Part shown: positions 27,918-36,432 of the stretch, piece after piece
How positions within the stretch are numbered: position 1 is the stretch's first letter
How the letters are laid out: the number at the start of each line of letters is the position of its first letter
NCBI GenBank assembly: GCA_002332905.1
Contig: DDAM01000062.1
Span: forward strand, 222,807 to 286,806
Length of the DNA: 64,000 bases
DNA from: Firmicutes bacterium UBA2058
GTDB lineage: Bacteria; Bacillota; Clostridia; Tissierellales; Sedimentibacteraceae
Direction: 5' to 3'
Notes under the pieces: model-generated
Seen by the model: the letters and a program-made list of their open reading frames with translations, nothing else
What the model was told of the DNA's origin: nothing
The model's database searches: none
Program-made: the position numbers and the translations under genes

Positions 27918-28847
27918 TTAATAAGCCTTTTCGCTTCTTTTCTTTTTGAACCAAATTCTATCTATCCAATTATAGCAGCTGTTTAATTGTTCATTGTTAA
28001 TTAAATAGGATCTGTGCTCAAAAAATATTTTAACATCAGGATTTTGATGCCTAATGATCCTTAAATACTTAGGAATAGGAGCCCAGCCATCCTCTTCTCT
28101 TAAATCTTCTAGAGCTGGATAATGACTTATTCCAACCTCCTCATTTGCACAGCAAACATTTGACAAATGCAGTATATATGAATATTTAGCAAATCTTCTC
28201 ATTATATCTATTTCATCAAAATCTTTTTGAACCTTATGTTGATAATGTAATCTTGATATATCTAAACACATTTTTATGTCTTGATACTTATCTAAAAGTT
28301 TCTCCAAAAAGTCGCTTTCAATAACATATTTATTTAGTCCGTCAAACTCTAAAACAGGTATAAAGTTATATTCCTTACCTTTTTTTGAAAGCCACTCAAA
28401 TAACTCCTCAGTATTTTTAATAAATAAATCTTCAGGATATTGAGATTCAAATATGTATTCTGATTTATCATCAAATCTCCAATTAGTTAAATCAAAATCA
28501 TCTCTAAGAACAACAGGCTTGGGGTAGTGAAATAATACATATATAGGTGTAAGTTCTTTTTGCTTTATATATTTTAATTCATTCTCAATTAACTCATAAG
28601 CATTTCTTTTTATGTGATCATCAAGAGATAAAAATAGAGCATCTCTTACAGTAGTTAGTCCTCGTCTTAATGGATAATGAATTCCATACTTAAAATTTTT
28701 GTTTATAGCTTCATTACGCAAATTTTGAATATCTTCTTCAGTTGATAGCATACATGCTTCAATTCCAAAAAAGTCATCTTTAAATTCTAATTGAAATCTT
28801 GCAAAATCATAAGAATATACCATTCCTATCATAAAATTGTTACCCAC
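27918..28847 (-). CDS. Sugar-phosphate isomerase/endonuclease IV-like TIM barrel protein
   Basis: 309 residues starting at GTG 28847, chosen because GGAGG lies 8 bases before it. The chain has the TIM barrel pattern of the AP endonuclease 2 superfamily: IPVLEFDG, IKMCLDISRLHYQH and DVKIFFEHRSYLI. Those enzymes bind divalent metal and act on sugars or DNA; the exact substrate is unknown. The preceding pseudogene (a HAD-like remnant) ends 13 bases before it, so they may once have been an operon. Confidence 0.7.
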   Translation of the reverse strand: MGNNFMIGMVYSYDFARFQLEFKDDFFGIEACMLSTEEDIQNLRNEAINKNFKYGIHYPLRRGLTTVRDALFLSLDDHIKRNAYELIENELKYIKQKELTPIYVLFHYPKPVVLRDDFDLTNWRFDDKSEYIFESQYPEDLFIKNTEELFEWLSKKGKEYNFIPVLEFDGLNKYVIESDFLEKLLDKYQDIKMCLDISRLHYQHKVQKDFDEIDIMRRFAKYSYILHLSNVCCANEEVGISHYPALEDLREEDGWAPIPKYLRIIRHQNPDVKIFFEHRSYLINNEQLNSCYNWIDRIWFKKKRSEKAY

Positions 28848-28859
28848 TAAACATTCCTC

Positions 28860-29110
28860 CTATACTAGTTGTAATTTTAAAAGTTTTCCAACGTCGTTTA
28901 TAACTTTCACGCCACATGTAGATAATAGGTCTTTGCTTTTATGACCATTTGCAATTAAAATACAATCTATACTTAGTTCCTTAGCAACCTCAAAATCATG
29001 TACAATATCACCAATAAAAACAGCTAAATCATTTAATATTGTTCCGTTAAAATCCCATAAAAAATGTGAACATGTTATTAAATTTCTCTCTTTATAACTG
29101 CTTATAAATA
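28860..29110 (-). pseudogene. HAD-type hydrolase with internal deletion
   Basis: The minus strand reads motif I (FLWDFNGTILND), and then jumps straight to the motif IV region (VFIGDIVHDFEVAKELSI) and the C-terminus ending in GVKVINDVGKLLKLQLV. The central cap and motifs II-III are missing, with the frame intact, so a deletion removed them. No proper start is visible upstream. I consider it a dead gene. Confidence 0.7.
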
Positions 29111-29289
29111 TTTTTATACAATATATAATTAATATACACTATATATATCACATTGTAAAATTAAAATTTTCAGCTCAGTATATGTTTTATAATTTCCTCT
29201 ATAGGTACTGTTGGCTAGAATAAATATCCTTGATATTTAAAACAGCCTAATTGTAGCATATAAGCACTTATTTGTCATTATTTGCTATA
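29111..29289. other. AT-rich intergenic region
   Basis: No coding sequence or hairpin seen between the HAD remnant and the mutS2 terminator; the HAD gene's original promoter may lie here. Confidence 0.4.
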
Positions 29290-29334
29290 AATAAAAGCTT
29301 AAATAAAACCATAGTCTGTTTTATCTAAGCTTTT
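29290..29334 (-). terminator. Terminator-like hairpin of the mutS2-like gene
   Basis: AAAAGCTTAAATAAAAC pairs with GTTTTATCTAAGCTTTT across a short loop. The following T-run on the minus strand is weak, so function is probable but not certain. Confidence 0.55.
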
Positions 29335-29347
29335 GCATGTTACTATT

Positions 29348-31252
29348 TTAAATTTTATCATTTATTACTTTATCGATGCCATGTTTTCTTATCTTTTTAA
29401 GCATTTTTTTAGAACCTCTTTTTATATCCTTTTCAACCTTTCGTTCTCGGTATCCAATAAAAAGTGTATTTAAATCATATCCAGCAGGATATAACTCTTC
29501 AGCAGTGAATTCAAGCTTTAACTGTTTTTCATTAAAAGTTTTAAATGTTTTATCATGTAAAACTATAATGTTATTATATTCATCCTTTTCTTTATAAACA
29601 ATTGCACTGTCCTTTATGTCTCTTATATAGACCTTATCACCAGTACAATAATTATATTTGGAGTCATCAACAACTATCTCCTTTTTAAACCTAGTTTTAG
29701 ATTTATCTATCTTATTAAAATTGTACGACTTTTCCTTCATATATTTTTCTGCTTTTTTCAACACATCTTCATATATACCCATTTTTCTTGAAATCCAAAG
29801 AGCATTGCTGTCTCCTGATTTTCCAATAACTAGCTGATATAAAGGCTCTAATGTATCCTTATCAAACTTCATAGCCGCATTTTCAAAGTCTGGATGATTA
29901 GATGAAAAGTTCTTGATTTCATTGTAGTGGGTTGTTGCAACTGTTATAGCTCCTTTATTGTATACATCTTCAAGTATTGCTATAGCTAGTGCTGCTCCTT
30001 CATTTGGCTCAGTACCACTTCCTATTTCATCAAATAATAATAGTGTAGATTTATTTGTTTGTCTAATAATTTGTGATAAATTCTTTACATGCGCTGAAAA
30101 GGTGCTAAGAGAATTTTCAATGCTTTGATCATCTCCTATATCAGCAAACACCTTATCAAATACAGACATATTACTACCTTCTGAAACAGGTATATGAAAT
30201 CCCGATTGCATGGCTAAGGTTAGAAGCCCTACGGTTTTTAAAACTATAGTCTTGCCTCCAGCATTAGGACCGGTAATTATTAAAGATCTAAAATTCTCTC
30301 CTATGATTATATTAAGAGGTACAATTGTCCCTTCTAACAAAGGATGCTTTCCGTTAATAATTTTTATATATCCATGTTCATTTAAATCCGGAGATATTCC
30401 ACCTATAGCCTTACTATACTTACCCTTTGCAAAAACCATATCATAATGTGACATAACCTCAATATTTCTTTCAATAGTATACAAGTTATCATATATACAT
30501 GTGGTTAAATATGAAAGTATTTTATATTCTTCAATTGCCTCTTCTGACTTAAGCTCGTTATATTTAGTAGTGAACTTACTTATACTATCCGGCTCCATAA
30601 ACGCTGTTTTTCCACTGCTTTCAATGACAACCCCAGATACCATATTTTTATATGAAGACTTTATTGGAATAGTAAGTCTCCCTTGCCTTCTTGTAATAAA
30701 AAAATCTTGAATATAGTTTTTATTATTAGGATTTTTCAAAAAGCTATTTAACCCCTCTGAAATTTTACTTTCTACTTGTGTTAATTGCTTTCTTATCTTT
30801 TTTAATTCTGTCGTTGCATCATCTTCTATTTTATTATTTCGTATTGAGGATTCAATTTCCTCCTCAATATGCTTTAATTCAACGATATTTAAGCTATAAT
30901 TATATAAGGTTGGAGCATAGAACTCCTTATCCTTCATATATAATTTTATCTTTGAGCATCCTCTTAAAAATGAAGCCACATTGGTTAAATGCTCCGGGTC
31001 AAGAATTATATCCTTTTGTACCTTTTCAATTATTTCTTTTATATTAACTATACCACCAAGCTGTACACTACCTGAAAAGTCTAGAAGCTTTCTTGCTTCT
31101 GTTGTTTCATTAAGTCTATTTTCTACAGCCTTAATGTTTCCCGTAGGTACTAGCCTATCGATTAAAGTCTTTCCTAGACTGCTTACACAATACTCTTTTA
31201 CTAATTCCTTTAGTTTGTTATATTGTAATTTCTCATATACATGTTCGTTCAA
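29348..31252 (-). CDS. MutS2-like ATPase without Smr domain
   Basis: About 634 residues. The start TTG 31252 was chosen because GAGGAG lies 7 bases before it; the in-frame GTG 31267 overlaps that site. It has the MutS core/clamp region, Walker A GPNAGGKT, Walker B with LLFDEIGSGTEPNEGAAL and the dimer-interface segment TVATTHYNE. Classical MutS2 is about 780 residues with a C-terminal Smr nuclease domain; here the chain ends in a basic tail after the KOW-like part and has no Smr domain. It is a MutS2-group protein that may act in ribosome rescue or recombination control. It is monocistronic. Confidence 0.85.
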   Translation of the reverse strand: MNEHVYEKLQYNKLKELVKEYCVSSLGKTLIDRLVPTGNIKAVENRLNETTEARKLLDFSGSVQLGGIVNIKEIIEKVQKDIILDPEHLTNVASFLRGCSKIKLYMKDKEFYAPTLYNYSLNIVELKHIEEEIESSIRNNKIEDDATTELKKIRKQLTQVESKISEGLNSFLKNPNNKNYIQDFFITRRQGRLTIPIKSSYKNMVSGVVIESSGKTAFMEPDSISKFTTKYNELKSEEAIEEYKILSYLTTCIYDNLYTIERNIEVMSHYDMVFAKGKYSKAIGGISPDLNEHGYIKIINGKHPLLEGTIVPLNIIIGENFRSLIITGPNAGGKTIVLKTVGLLTLAMQSGFHIPVSEGSNMSVFDKVFADIGDDQSIENSLSTFSAHVKNLSQIIRQTNKSTLLLFDEIGSGTEPNEGAALAIAILEDVYNKGAITVATTHYNEIKNFSSNHPDFENAAMKFDKDTLEPLYQLVIGKSGDSNALWISRKMGIYEDVLKKAEKYMKEKSYNFNKIDKSKTRFKKEIVVDDSKYNYCTGDKVYIRDIKDSAIVYKEKDEYNNIIVLHDKTFKTFNEKQLKLEFTAEELYPAGYDLNTLFIGYRERKVEKDIKRGSKKMLKKIRKHGIDKVINDKI

Positions 31253-31286
31253 TTTAATTCTCCTCACTTCTAATTATTATACTATG

Positions 31287-31312
31287 GTGTGAAGAGTGTT
31301 TTTTCTTCACAC
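31287..31312 (-). repeat. Dispersed GTGAAG hairpin before mutS2-like gene
   Basis: GTGTGAAG and CTTCACAC arms with a 10-base A-rich loop (minus strand), about 35 bases upstream of the start. Identical arms occur at 43501-43523 upstream of thiD. Confidence 0.7.
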
Positions 31313-32019
31313 TTTCTATAAGGAAAAATACCAAACAAACTATAAAAAAATGTATACTTGTATACACTGCAAAAAGATATGCATTGCATATTTATATGCA
31401 GTTCATTTATATACACTGCAAAAAATATGCAAAAATAAAAAGCATGCATACAAATACACGCTTAAATAGCAATATATATTATTTGCGGTTTGTATCCTTA
31501 TAGAAACACAAACAAGATATCACAAAAAAAGATAATTAAATCTCTTACATTTGCAACAACTGTCTGTTAAATTTTTTTCTACTTAGATACTACCTCGCTC
31601 ATAAAATTACCTCTGTTTTTTGTAACGATACTGTTACAATATTACTAACAATATTAAAATAATATTATTAATTAAATTTATATTAGCATACTAATTATAT
31701 GCTGTCAATTATTTACTGTTATTTTTATAAGTATTTATCATAATGAGTGTTGAGAAAAATTAATTTTGTAAACTACAGTTATCTTTACATAATACAGTAA
31801 AAATAGTATCATGTATTTAATTCCATATCATGTATAATAAAATAATTAATTTAAAGACTCAGACAAAAGAAAATATTACTCATAATAAAGATTTTAATAA
31901 TAAATATAGAGATGAGCAAAACAACAAAAAAGAAAAAATATGAGAGTTTTTAGACATTCAAAAATTTATAATTATTTAAAAATTTTTCTAAAAAATAATT
32001 AAGATAAGGAAATTGAACT
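31313..32019. other. Long AT-rich intergenic region with short direct repeats
   Basis: About 700 bases with no gene. It contains TATACACTGCAAAAA twice (from about 31361 and about 31402) with ATATGCA copies between, and small palindromes near 31620 (TGTAAC/GTTACA). This is the left edge of the decayed accessory island. Confidence 0.55.
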
Positions 32020-32187
32020 ATGAAAAAAAATTGTGTTGGTTTTTATTAACTATTATTTTTATTTTTATTAATATTTTTTTAATACAAAATATTAATAAAA
32101 CCAATATAGATGATAAAGATGAATTTATATATGAATATTTTAGGTGTATAGGTGCTACAGAAGAATTTCTTAATAAAGCACCTTATT
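32020..32187 (+). pseudogene. Frameshifted small membrane/secreted protein
   Basis: ATG 32020 opens a frame that stops after 9 codons. A single extra base in the A8 tract at 32023-32030 would give MKKKLCWFLLTIIFIFIN..., an N-terminal signal/anchor followed by a hydrophilic region up to a stop at 32187. The ribosome site (AAGGAAATTG) is weak. Either a dead gene or a gene needing slippage; I cannot tell. Confidence 0.4.
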
Positions 32188-32214
32188 AAGAATTAAAAAA
32201 TATTAAAAACTGAA

Positions 32215-32706
32215 ATGATAAATAGTAATAAAATTTATAAATTTGTTGATATTGATTCAATAAACTTTATGGGAAACAATGCTATAAAGGATGTTAATTT
32301 AAATATTAATATATTTACTGTACGCAATCAACCTGGTAAAAAAATAGATGAAATATTAATAATTAATTTTTTTGAGTGGTTGGGAAGCAACCCTACTTTT
32401 CATGGAACTGATGAAATCACAATTAATTGGGACTCAAATATATTTACTATGCAAGGTGATTCGTTCTCACCTCATACATATCGTACTATACCAGGAATAA
32501 ATAAAAATTTAATGATTGAAGAATTTTATAACCCAGCAAAAAGTTATCAAGGAGAATTGAGTTTTTTTGTTTCTACAATTGGTAACAATTCAACTGGTTT
32601 TACAAAGTTTATTTTAGTACTAATACTCAGAGATACAAGCGGGAGACAACTCCCACTTAACATTGATATATCAATGTTATTTTGTCTACCAACTATTTTT
32701 TATTAG
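32215..32706 (+). CDS. Hypothetical protein, paralog of the pseudogene at 35.1-35.7 kb
   Basis: 163 residues with no recognised domain and no signal peptide. The middle reads VRNQPGKKIDEILIINFFEWLG and matches the broken copy at 35102-35730 (VRNQPGAKVDEVLVINSFKW). The beta-rich, polar pattern is compatible with a small secreted or structural protein. The ribosome site is poor. The C-terminus after residue about 145 diverges from the paralog, so this copy too may be frameshifted. It lies in the decayed island beside the sigma/holin remnants. Confidence 0.45.
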   Translation: MINSNKIYKFVDIDSINFMGNNAIKDVNLNINIFTVRNQPGKKIDEILIINFFEWLGSNPTFHGTDEITINWDSNIFTMQGDSFSPHTYRTIPGINKNLMIEEFYNPAKSYQGELSFFVSTIGNNSTGFTKFILVLILRDTSGRQLPLNIDISMLFCLPTIFY

Positions 32707-32765
32707 GATACAAATTTTATAATTATCAATATAATCTAGTTATTACAATGATTTTATGAGTAGAC

Positions 32766-32797
32766 AAAAATATCCCGGACTAATTTAGGATATTTTT
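32766..32797 (+). terminator. Probable terminator of the 32.2 kb gene
   Basis: AAAATATCC and GGATATTTTT arms across a 12-base loop, followed by a T-rich stretch, 60 bases after the stop codon. Confidence 0.6.
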
Positions 32798-33183
32798 TGC
32801 AATAATTAAAAAATTTTTTAGAAAAAATAAAAAGGGCAGGATAAGGGAGGTGTTCAAAGCCCCCACAAATTATAGGCAAAGCCTACAATATCAATGTTTT
32901 TTATTGTCCGCTCAGAGGTTCTCTAGTTTGAGTTTGAGCGGACAAATGTGTTCTTAAATGTAAATTTTGTTAATATTTTAATATTAATAAAGGTGCTTAA
33001 TATCTTATAACTAATTTATTATTCCATTAGAAATTATGCTTTATTATTATAAATTTAATATTTTCTTTAAATAATGATATTAAAGAACAGCAAAAAATGA
33101 GTAAGTATAAAAAATAAAAACTTTATAAACATGTAAAAATATAGTAACATTTAAATAAAGTGTTATAAAAAGGGGTGGGTAAT
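32798..33183. other. Intergenic block with GC-richer structured segment
   Basis: A GC-richer segment (about 32835-32950) contrasts with its surroundings. It has the palindrome TTGTCCGCTC / GAGCGGACAA (about 32907-32945) and smaller arms in GGCAAAGCC. No gene is seen. It may be a structured RNA or the scar of a mobile element. A second AT-rich half follows with no structure noticed. Confidence 0.4.
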
Positions 33184-34041
33184 ATGAAAAAAATATTAAA
33201 AATTATTTTTATTTTATTTTCTATTATATTAATTTTAGGGTGTATAAGTATAAAAATAATAGTTTTAAAAAATGAAATAAAAAAACAAGAACAAAACAAT
33301 AAAGTACTGTCAAAAGAAATAGAAAATTTAAAATTACTTTCAAAAAATGAAATAGATTTAAAGGAAGATTTAATAAAAGAAAATTTTAGTTGGATAGAAG
33401 ATTATAATTGGAATAAAGTTACTTTAACTAATACTAGTGGTACTACTATAGATATAACTGAAAGTGATATTATAAAATATCATTTTTTAAATACTAATAT
33501 TTTGAATACTTTTAAATTTGATTATAATATAAATAGTCAAATTTCAAAAGCATATAAATATGTATTTTATTTTAATGATTTTTCAAAAGAAATAACATTA
33601 TCTAATGGTGGATTTGTACATGAAGCTTTGATGTGTAAAAATATATATTTATATAATGTAGCAGAGGCATTACTACCATTACAAGATGATTTAGATAATG
33701 TAAAAAAAATATTATTAAATTCTAAATTCTTTTCATATAAACAAAAAAATGAATTTGATTTTGTTATTCCATATTTACAAATGAGATATATTATTTTAGA
33801 ATGGATGCCTAAATATACAGTAAAAATAGAAAATTATCCTAATTTAAAAGATCCTACAATAAATATTGAGTGCTATTATTACGGTGAAAAAGCATACTTT
33901 AAAACATATACTTACAATAATATTCAAAATTATTATATAGAACTTACATATAAAGAAAATAGAAATTTGTATAAGTTAATAAATATAAATAATGAAAAAT
34001 CTATGACATTATTTAATATATTTAATAGTAGCATTGAATAG
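33184..34041 (+). CDS. Hypothetical membrane-anchored protein
   Basis: 285 residues from ATG 33184 (site AAAAGGGG). An N-terminal membrane anchor (about 4-26) is followed by a Lys/Glu-rich coiled coil (about 30-62) and a soluble part rich in Asn, Tyr and Lys. I recognise no family. The base composition is more AT-rich than neighbouring housekeeping genes. It lies beside the NlpC/P60-like gene in the accessory island. A role such as immunity or surface protection is only a guess. Confidence 0.6.
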   Translation: MKKILKIIFILFSIILILGCISIKIIVLKNEIKKQEQNNKVLSKEIENLKLLSKNEIDLKEDLIKENFSWIEDYNWNKVTLTNTSGTTIDITESDIIKYHFLNTNILNTFKFDYNINSQISKAYKYVFYFNDFSKEITLSNGGFVHEALMCKNIYLYNVAEALLPLQDDLDNVKKILLNSKFFSYKQKNEFDFVIPYLQMRYIILEWMPKYTVKIENYPNLKDPTINIECYYYGEKAYFKTYTYNNIQNYYIELTYKENRNLYKLININNEKSMTLFNIFNSSIE

Positions 34042-34057
34042 AAAAATTAAAAATGTC

Positions 34058-34603
34058 CTAATAGCCGTTAGTATTCTTTATAACATCATAAACAACCATA
34101 ACATGACCTGTTAAATATATAGTACAACCTACTTTTATATCTTGTGCCTTTGTTATAAGAATTCCCTTTGTTGTAGAACATAAAGAAGCTGCTGATATTC
34201 CACTGCCATATGAAACATTATTAAATGCAGGTTTTAAAGTTCCATTTGGAGCGGAAGTTGATTTTGAGGCTTCATTAAGTACATAATATGCAAAACCACT
34301 ACAATCTATTCCTGTACCTATTATATGAGTTGCTGTCTTCATTTGATTTTGAATAATTGATGAAGATTTTAATTCATATGAATTAAAATTATCATTAACC
34401 CAATTAATATTTTGTGAACGAATATAACTTGATATTTCGGCAGGAGTACATTTTCCTCCTATACTTGATCCTATTAAACCAGACATATAATATGGAACTT
34501 TGTATGTTCTATAACTTGTAACACCTGTATTAGGGTTTGTAGAATATACTTTATGATCAGTATACTCATTAATATAAGATAATAAATTACTTTTAAAACT
34601 CAA
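34058..34603 (-). CDS. NlpC/P60-like cysteine peptidase, possibly cut short
   Basis: 181 residues from TTG 34603, chosen because AAAGGAG lies 8 bases before it; the earlier frame start at 34675 would read through a promoter-like element. Catalytic motifs are DCSGFAYYV (Cys) and GHVMVVYDV (His). NlpC/P60 enzymes cleave peptidoglycan stem peptides or other amide bonds. No signal peptide is present, so release through a holin or lysis is possible. The chain ends 15 residues after the His, where many family members have a third polar residue, so the tail may be missing. It follows directly after holin and sigma remnants on the same strand. Confidence 0.7.
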   Translation of the reverse strand: MSFKSNLLSYINEYTDHKVYSTNPNTGVTSYRTYKVPYYMSGLIGSSIGGKCTPAEISSYIRSQNINWVNDNFNSYELKSSSIIQNQMKTATHIIGTGIDCSGFAYYVLNEASKSTSAPNGTLKPAFNNVSYGSGISAASLCSTTKGILITKAQDIKVGCTIYLTGHVMVVYDVIKNTNGY

Positions 34604-34662
34604 ATTAAAACACTCCTTTAAAATTTTATTTAAAACATTTAATCGATTAAATTGCTTTATAC

Positions 34663-34696
34663 TATATAAAGACAATTTTATATTAAAATTTGTAAA
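34663..34696 (-). promoter_or_regulatory. Candidate TcdR/UviA-type promoter of the NlpC/P60 gene
   Basis: On the minus strand TTTACA (34696-34691), immediately after the holin remnant's stop, followed about 17-19 bases later by GTCTTTATATA. TTTACA is the known -35 element of the TcdR/BotR/UviA sigma group; the -10 part is less certain. Confidence 0.4.
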
Positions 34697-34920
34697 CTAT
34701 TTTTTTATAAAATTTTTTATTTCTTGTATATCGTCTTTTATATCTTTAATAACATTAAGTTTATCACTCAAATTTGAAATAATAATTTGATAATTTTTTC
34801 CGTTTCTTCCTGTTTCTCATCTCTTTTTTCTTGATTTTTTAAAATATAAAAGATTAATGAGACAGATATTAATGTCTATATTCCTTGTGTGGCTGCTAAT
34901 TCAATTAATTTTTCGCTCAT
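34697..34920 (-). pseudogene. UviB/BhlA-like holin remnant
   Basis: The minus strand reads MSEKLIELAATQGI, a TAG stop where the intact copy has Trp, then TLISVSLIFYILKNQEKRD and a frameshift. The intact copy at 47661-47897 differs at few positions in these parts. The original gene encoded a small membrane protein with one N-terminal membrane segment and a coiled-coil tail. Confidence 0.85.
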
Positions 34921-34938
34921 AATAATTTATCTATCTCC

Positions 34939-35101
34939 TTATTCAACTAATTCTTTTTCTATTATTTTTAAAGCTTTTATTTTATTTTGGTTTACAGCTT
35001 GTCTTGATACATTTAGAAGCTTAGCTATTTCAGAAATCTTATAATTATAAAAATATATATCCAATATGATTTGTTTTTGAATTTTAGTTAATTTTATTAA
35101 T
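34939..35101 (-). pseudogene. C-terminal remnant of a TcdR/UviA-like sigma factor
   Basis: The minus strand reads LTKIQKQIILDIYFYNYKI and then SEIAKLLNVSRQAVN, matching the region 4 HTH of the intact sigma factor at 48077-48604. The N-terminal two-thirds are missing; the joint is with the 35.1 kb pseudogene. It ends 19 bases before the holin remnant, so sigma and holin were once consecutive. Confidence 0.85.
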
Positions 35102-35730
35102 GAATTAAGTGAATTTCAAATTTTTCATAACTACATAATAAATAGCGGGAAATTCTATGAATTTATTAATAATGAAAACGAAATAGGATTATTTTCTAAT
35201 ATACCATCTAGTGATATGACATTAACTATTGATGCTTATCTTGTACGTAATCAACCTGGAGCAAAAGTAGATGAGGTATTAGTAATTAATTCTTTTAAGT
35301 GGTTAGGAAGTAAACCTACTATTCATTCAAAAGATGCAATCGCAATAAATGGGATTCAAATATATTTGCTTTCCAAAGTGGCTCATTCTCACACCATACA
35401 TATGCTAAGGCACCATCAACAGGTACTGAAGTAATGATGGAAGAATTTTTTTACTAGCTAAATCAACCCAAGGTGGAATAGGTTTTTATGTTTCTACAAC
35501 AGGAAATAACCCAAATGGTATTACTCAATTTACTTTAATACCTAATATTGAAATGAATGCATGGAAAGTTAATAATGAAGTGAAAAAAATGACAAATATA
35601 AATACTAACTATGTACACAGTTTTCTTTTGCCTAGTATAAACTATTTATGGAGTAACTATATCTGTTTCTGGTGATGCAGCTTCAAGTTACTTATCTAAT
35701 ACTGAAAGCGTAACATATTACGTAAAATAA
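35102..35730 (+). pseudogene. Frameshifted paralog of the 32.2 kb gene
   Basis: The first frame reads SGKFYEFINNENEIGLF and then VRNQPGAKVDEVLVIN, and is broken near 35350 by a lost base relative to the other copy. The match resumes in other frames (MMEEFFYLAKSTQGG, then FYVSTTGNNPNGITQFTL), and later VSGDAASSYLSNTESVTYYVK ends at 35730. So the ancestral protein was about 200 residues and beta-rich. It has no start of its own now. Confidence 0.75.
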
Positions 35731-36272
35731 TTAGATGAAGTATCAAAAATATATTAAATATATTTTTTTGAAAATATTTACATTTCATTACTACAAATAA
35801 AATGTAAATATTTAGTCTTACTTAGACTATTAGCAACCCTATGTTTTATAAAAAATAATGATGATTTATATAAAATTATAAAACGAGCCTTTAAATCAAA
35901 TTTTATTGGCTCGTTTTTGATTGTAAAAGTCATTAAAGATTTTAATGTCCTTTATCAACAACTGAACATTTTTACTTGTTATATTATAGCCATGAACAAA
36001 ACTCAAAATATATTGAAAATTAGTTATATAAATAGCATGACAAACTCTAAAATCACTATAATATATATAGAAAGTAATTAACCAAAGGAGGTCGATTACT
36101 ATATCTATAGCCAACAAGAAATTAAATAGGATATTACCCTGTTTACTATCTTAACAATAATCTTTTTATTGCGTGTAAAAAATAACTGTTTCGACTAAAA
36201 ACTCAGTTGCTTTTATTAGCGTTTATTTAATGTTAAATAATCATAAAAATTTATAAAAATAAATATTCATTA
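35731..36272. other. AT-rich intergenic region with a regulator fragment
   Basis: Apart from the minus-strand LytTR-like fragment at 35896-36117 and the MCP promoter at the right edge, no gene or clear structure is seen. Confidence 0.5.
35896..36117 (-). pseudogene. LytTR-type regulator C-terminal fragment
   Basis: A 73-codon open frame with no convincing start. The part VCHAIYITNFQYILSFVHGY and the following NITSKNVQLLIKDIKIFNDFY resemble the end of a LytTR DNA-binding domain (the Y-I-V-N segment, then the recognition strand). The N-terminal half of the domain and any receiver domain are missing. The assignment rests on a short motif. Confidence 0.4.
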
Positions 36273-36301
36273 TTGTATAGTTTTATCTGTTATTATATAA
36301 T
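36273..36301 (+). promoter_or_regulatory. Promoter of the chemoreceptor gene
   Basis: TTGTAT (36273-36278) and TATAAT (36296-36301) with a 17-base spacer; start near 36308. Confidence 0.65.
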
Positions 36302-36307
36302 ATAGAA

Positions 36308-36432
36308 AAACATGTCAACAATAAGAATAAAGCTATTCTTGACATGCAAATAAATAATCGGGGGATTGTAGAATATTTTTACAATTCCTTTTTTGATTAT
36401 TAATAAAATTATATCAAAACTTGGAGGAGAAC
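36308..36432 (+). promoter_or_regulatory. Structured leader with terminator-like hairpin before the chemoreceptor gene
   Basis: The leader has CATGTCAA/TTGACATG arms (about 36312-36346), followed by GGGATTGTAGAATA...TACAATTCC and a run of six T (about 36362-36396). A terminator between promoter and coding sequence suggests attenuation or an uncharacterised cis-regulatory RNA. Confidence 0.5.

Noticed and set aside
31313..36272. Insertion sequence or prophage as the cause of the accessory island
   Set aside because: No transposase, integrase or phage structural gene is seen; the holin-like remnant fits toxin loci as well as phage.
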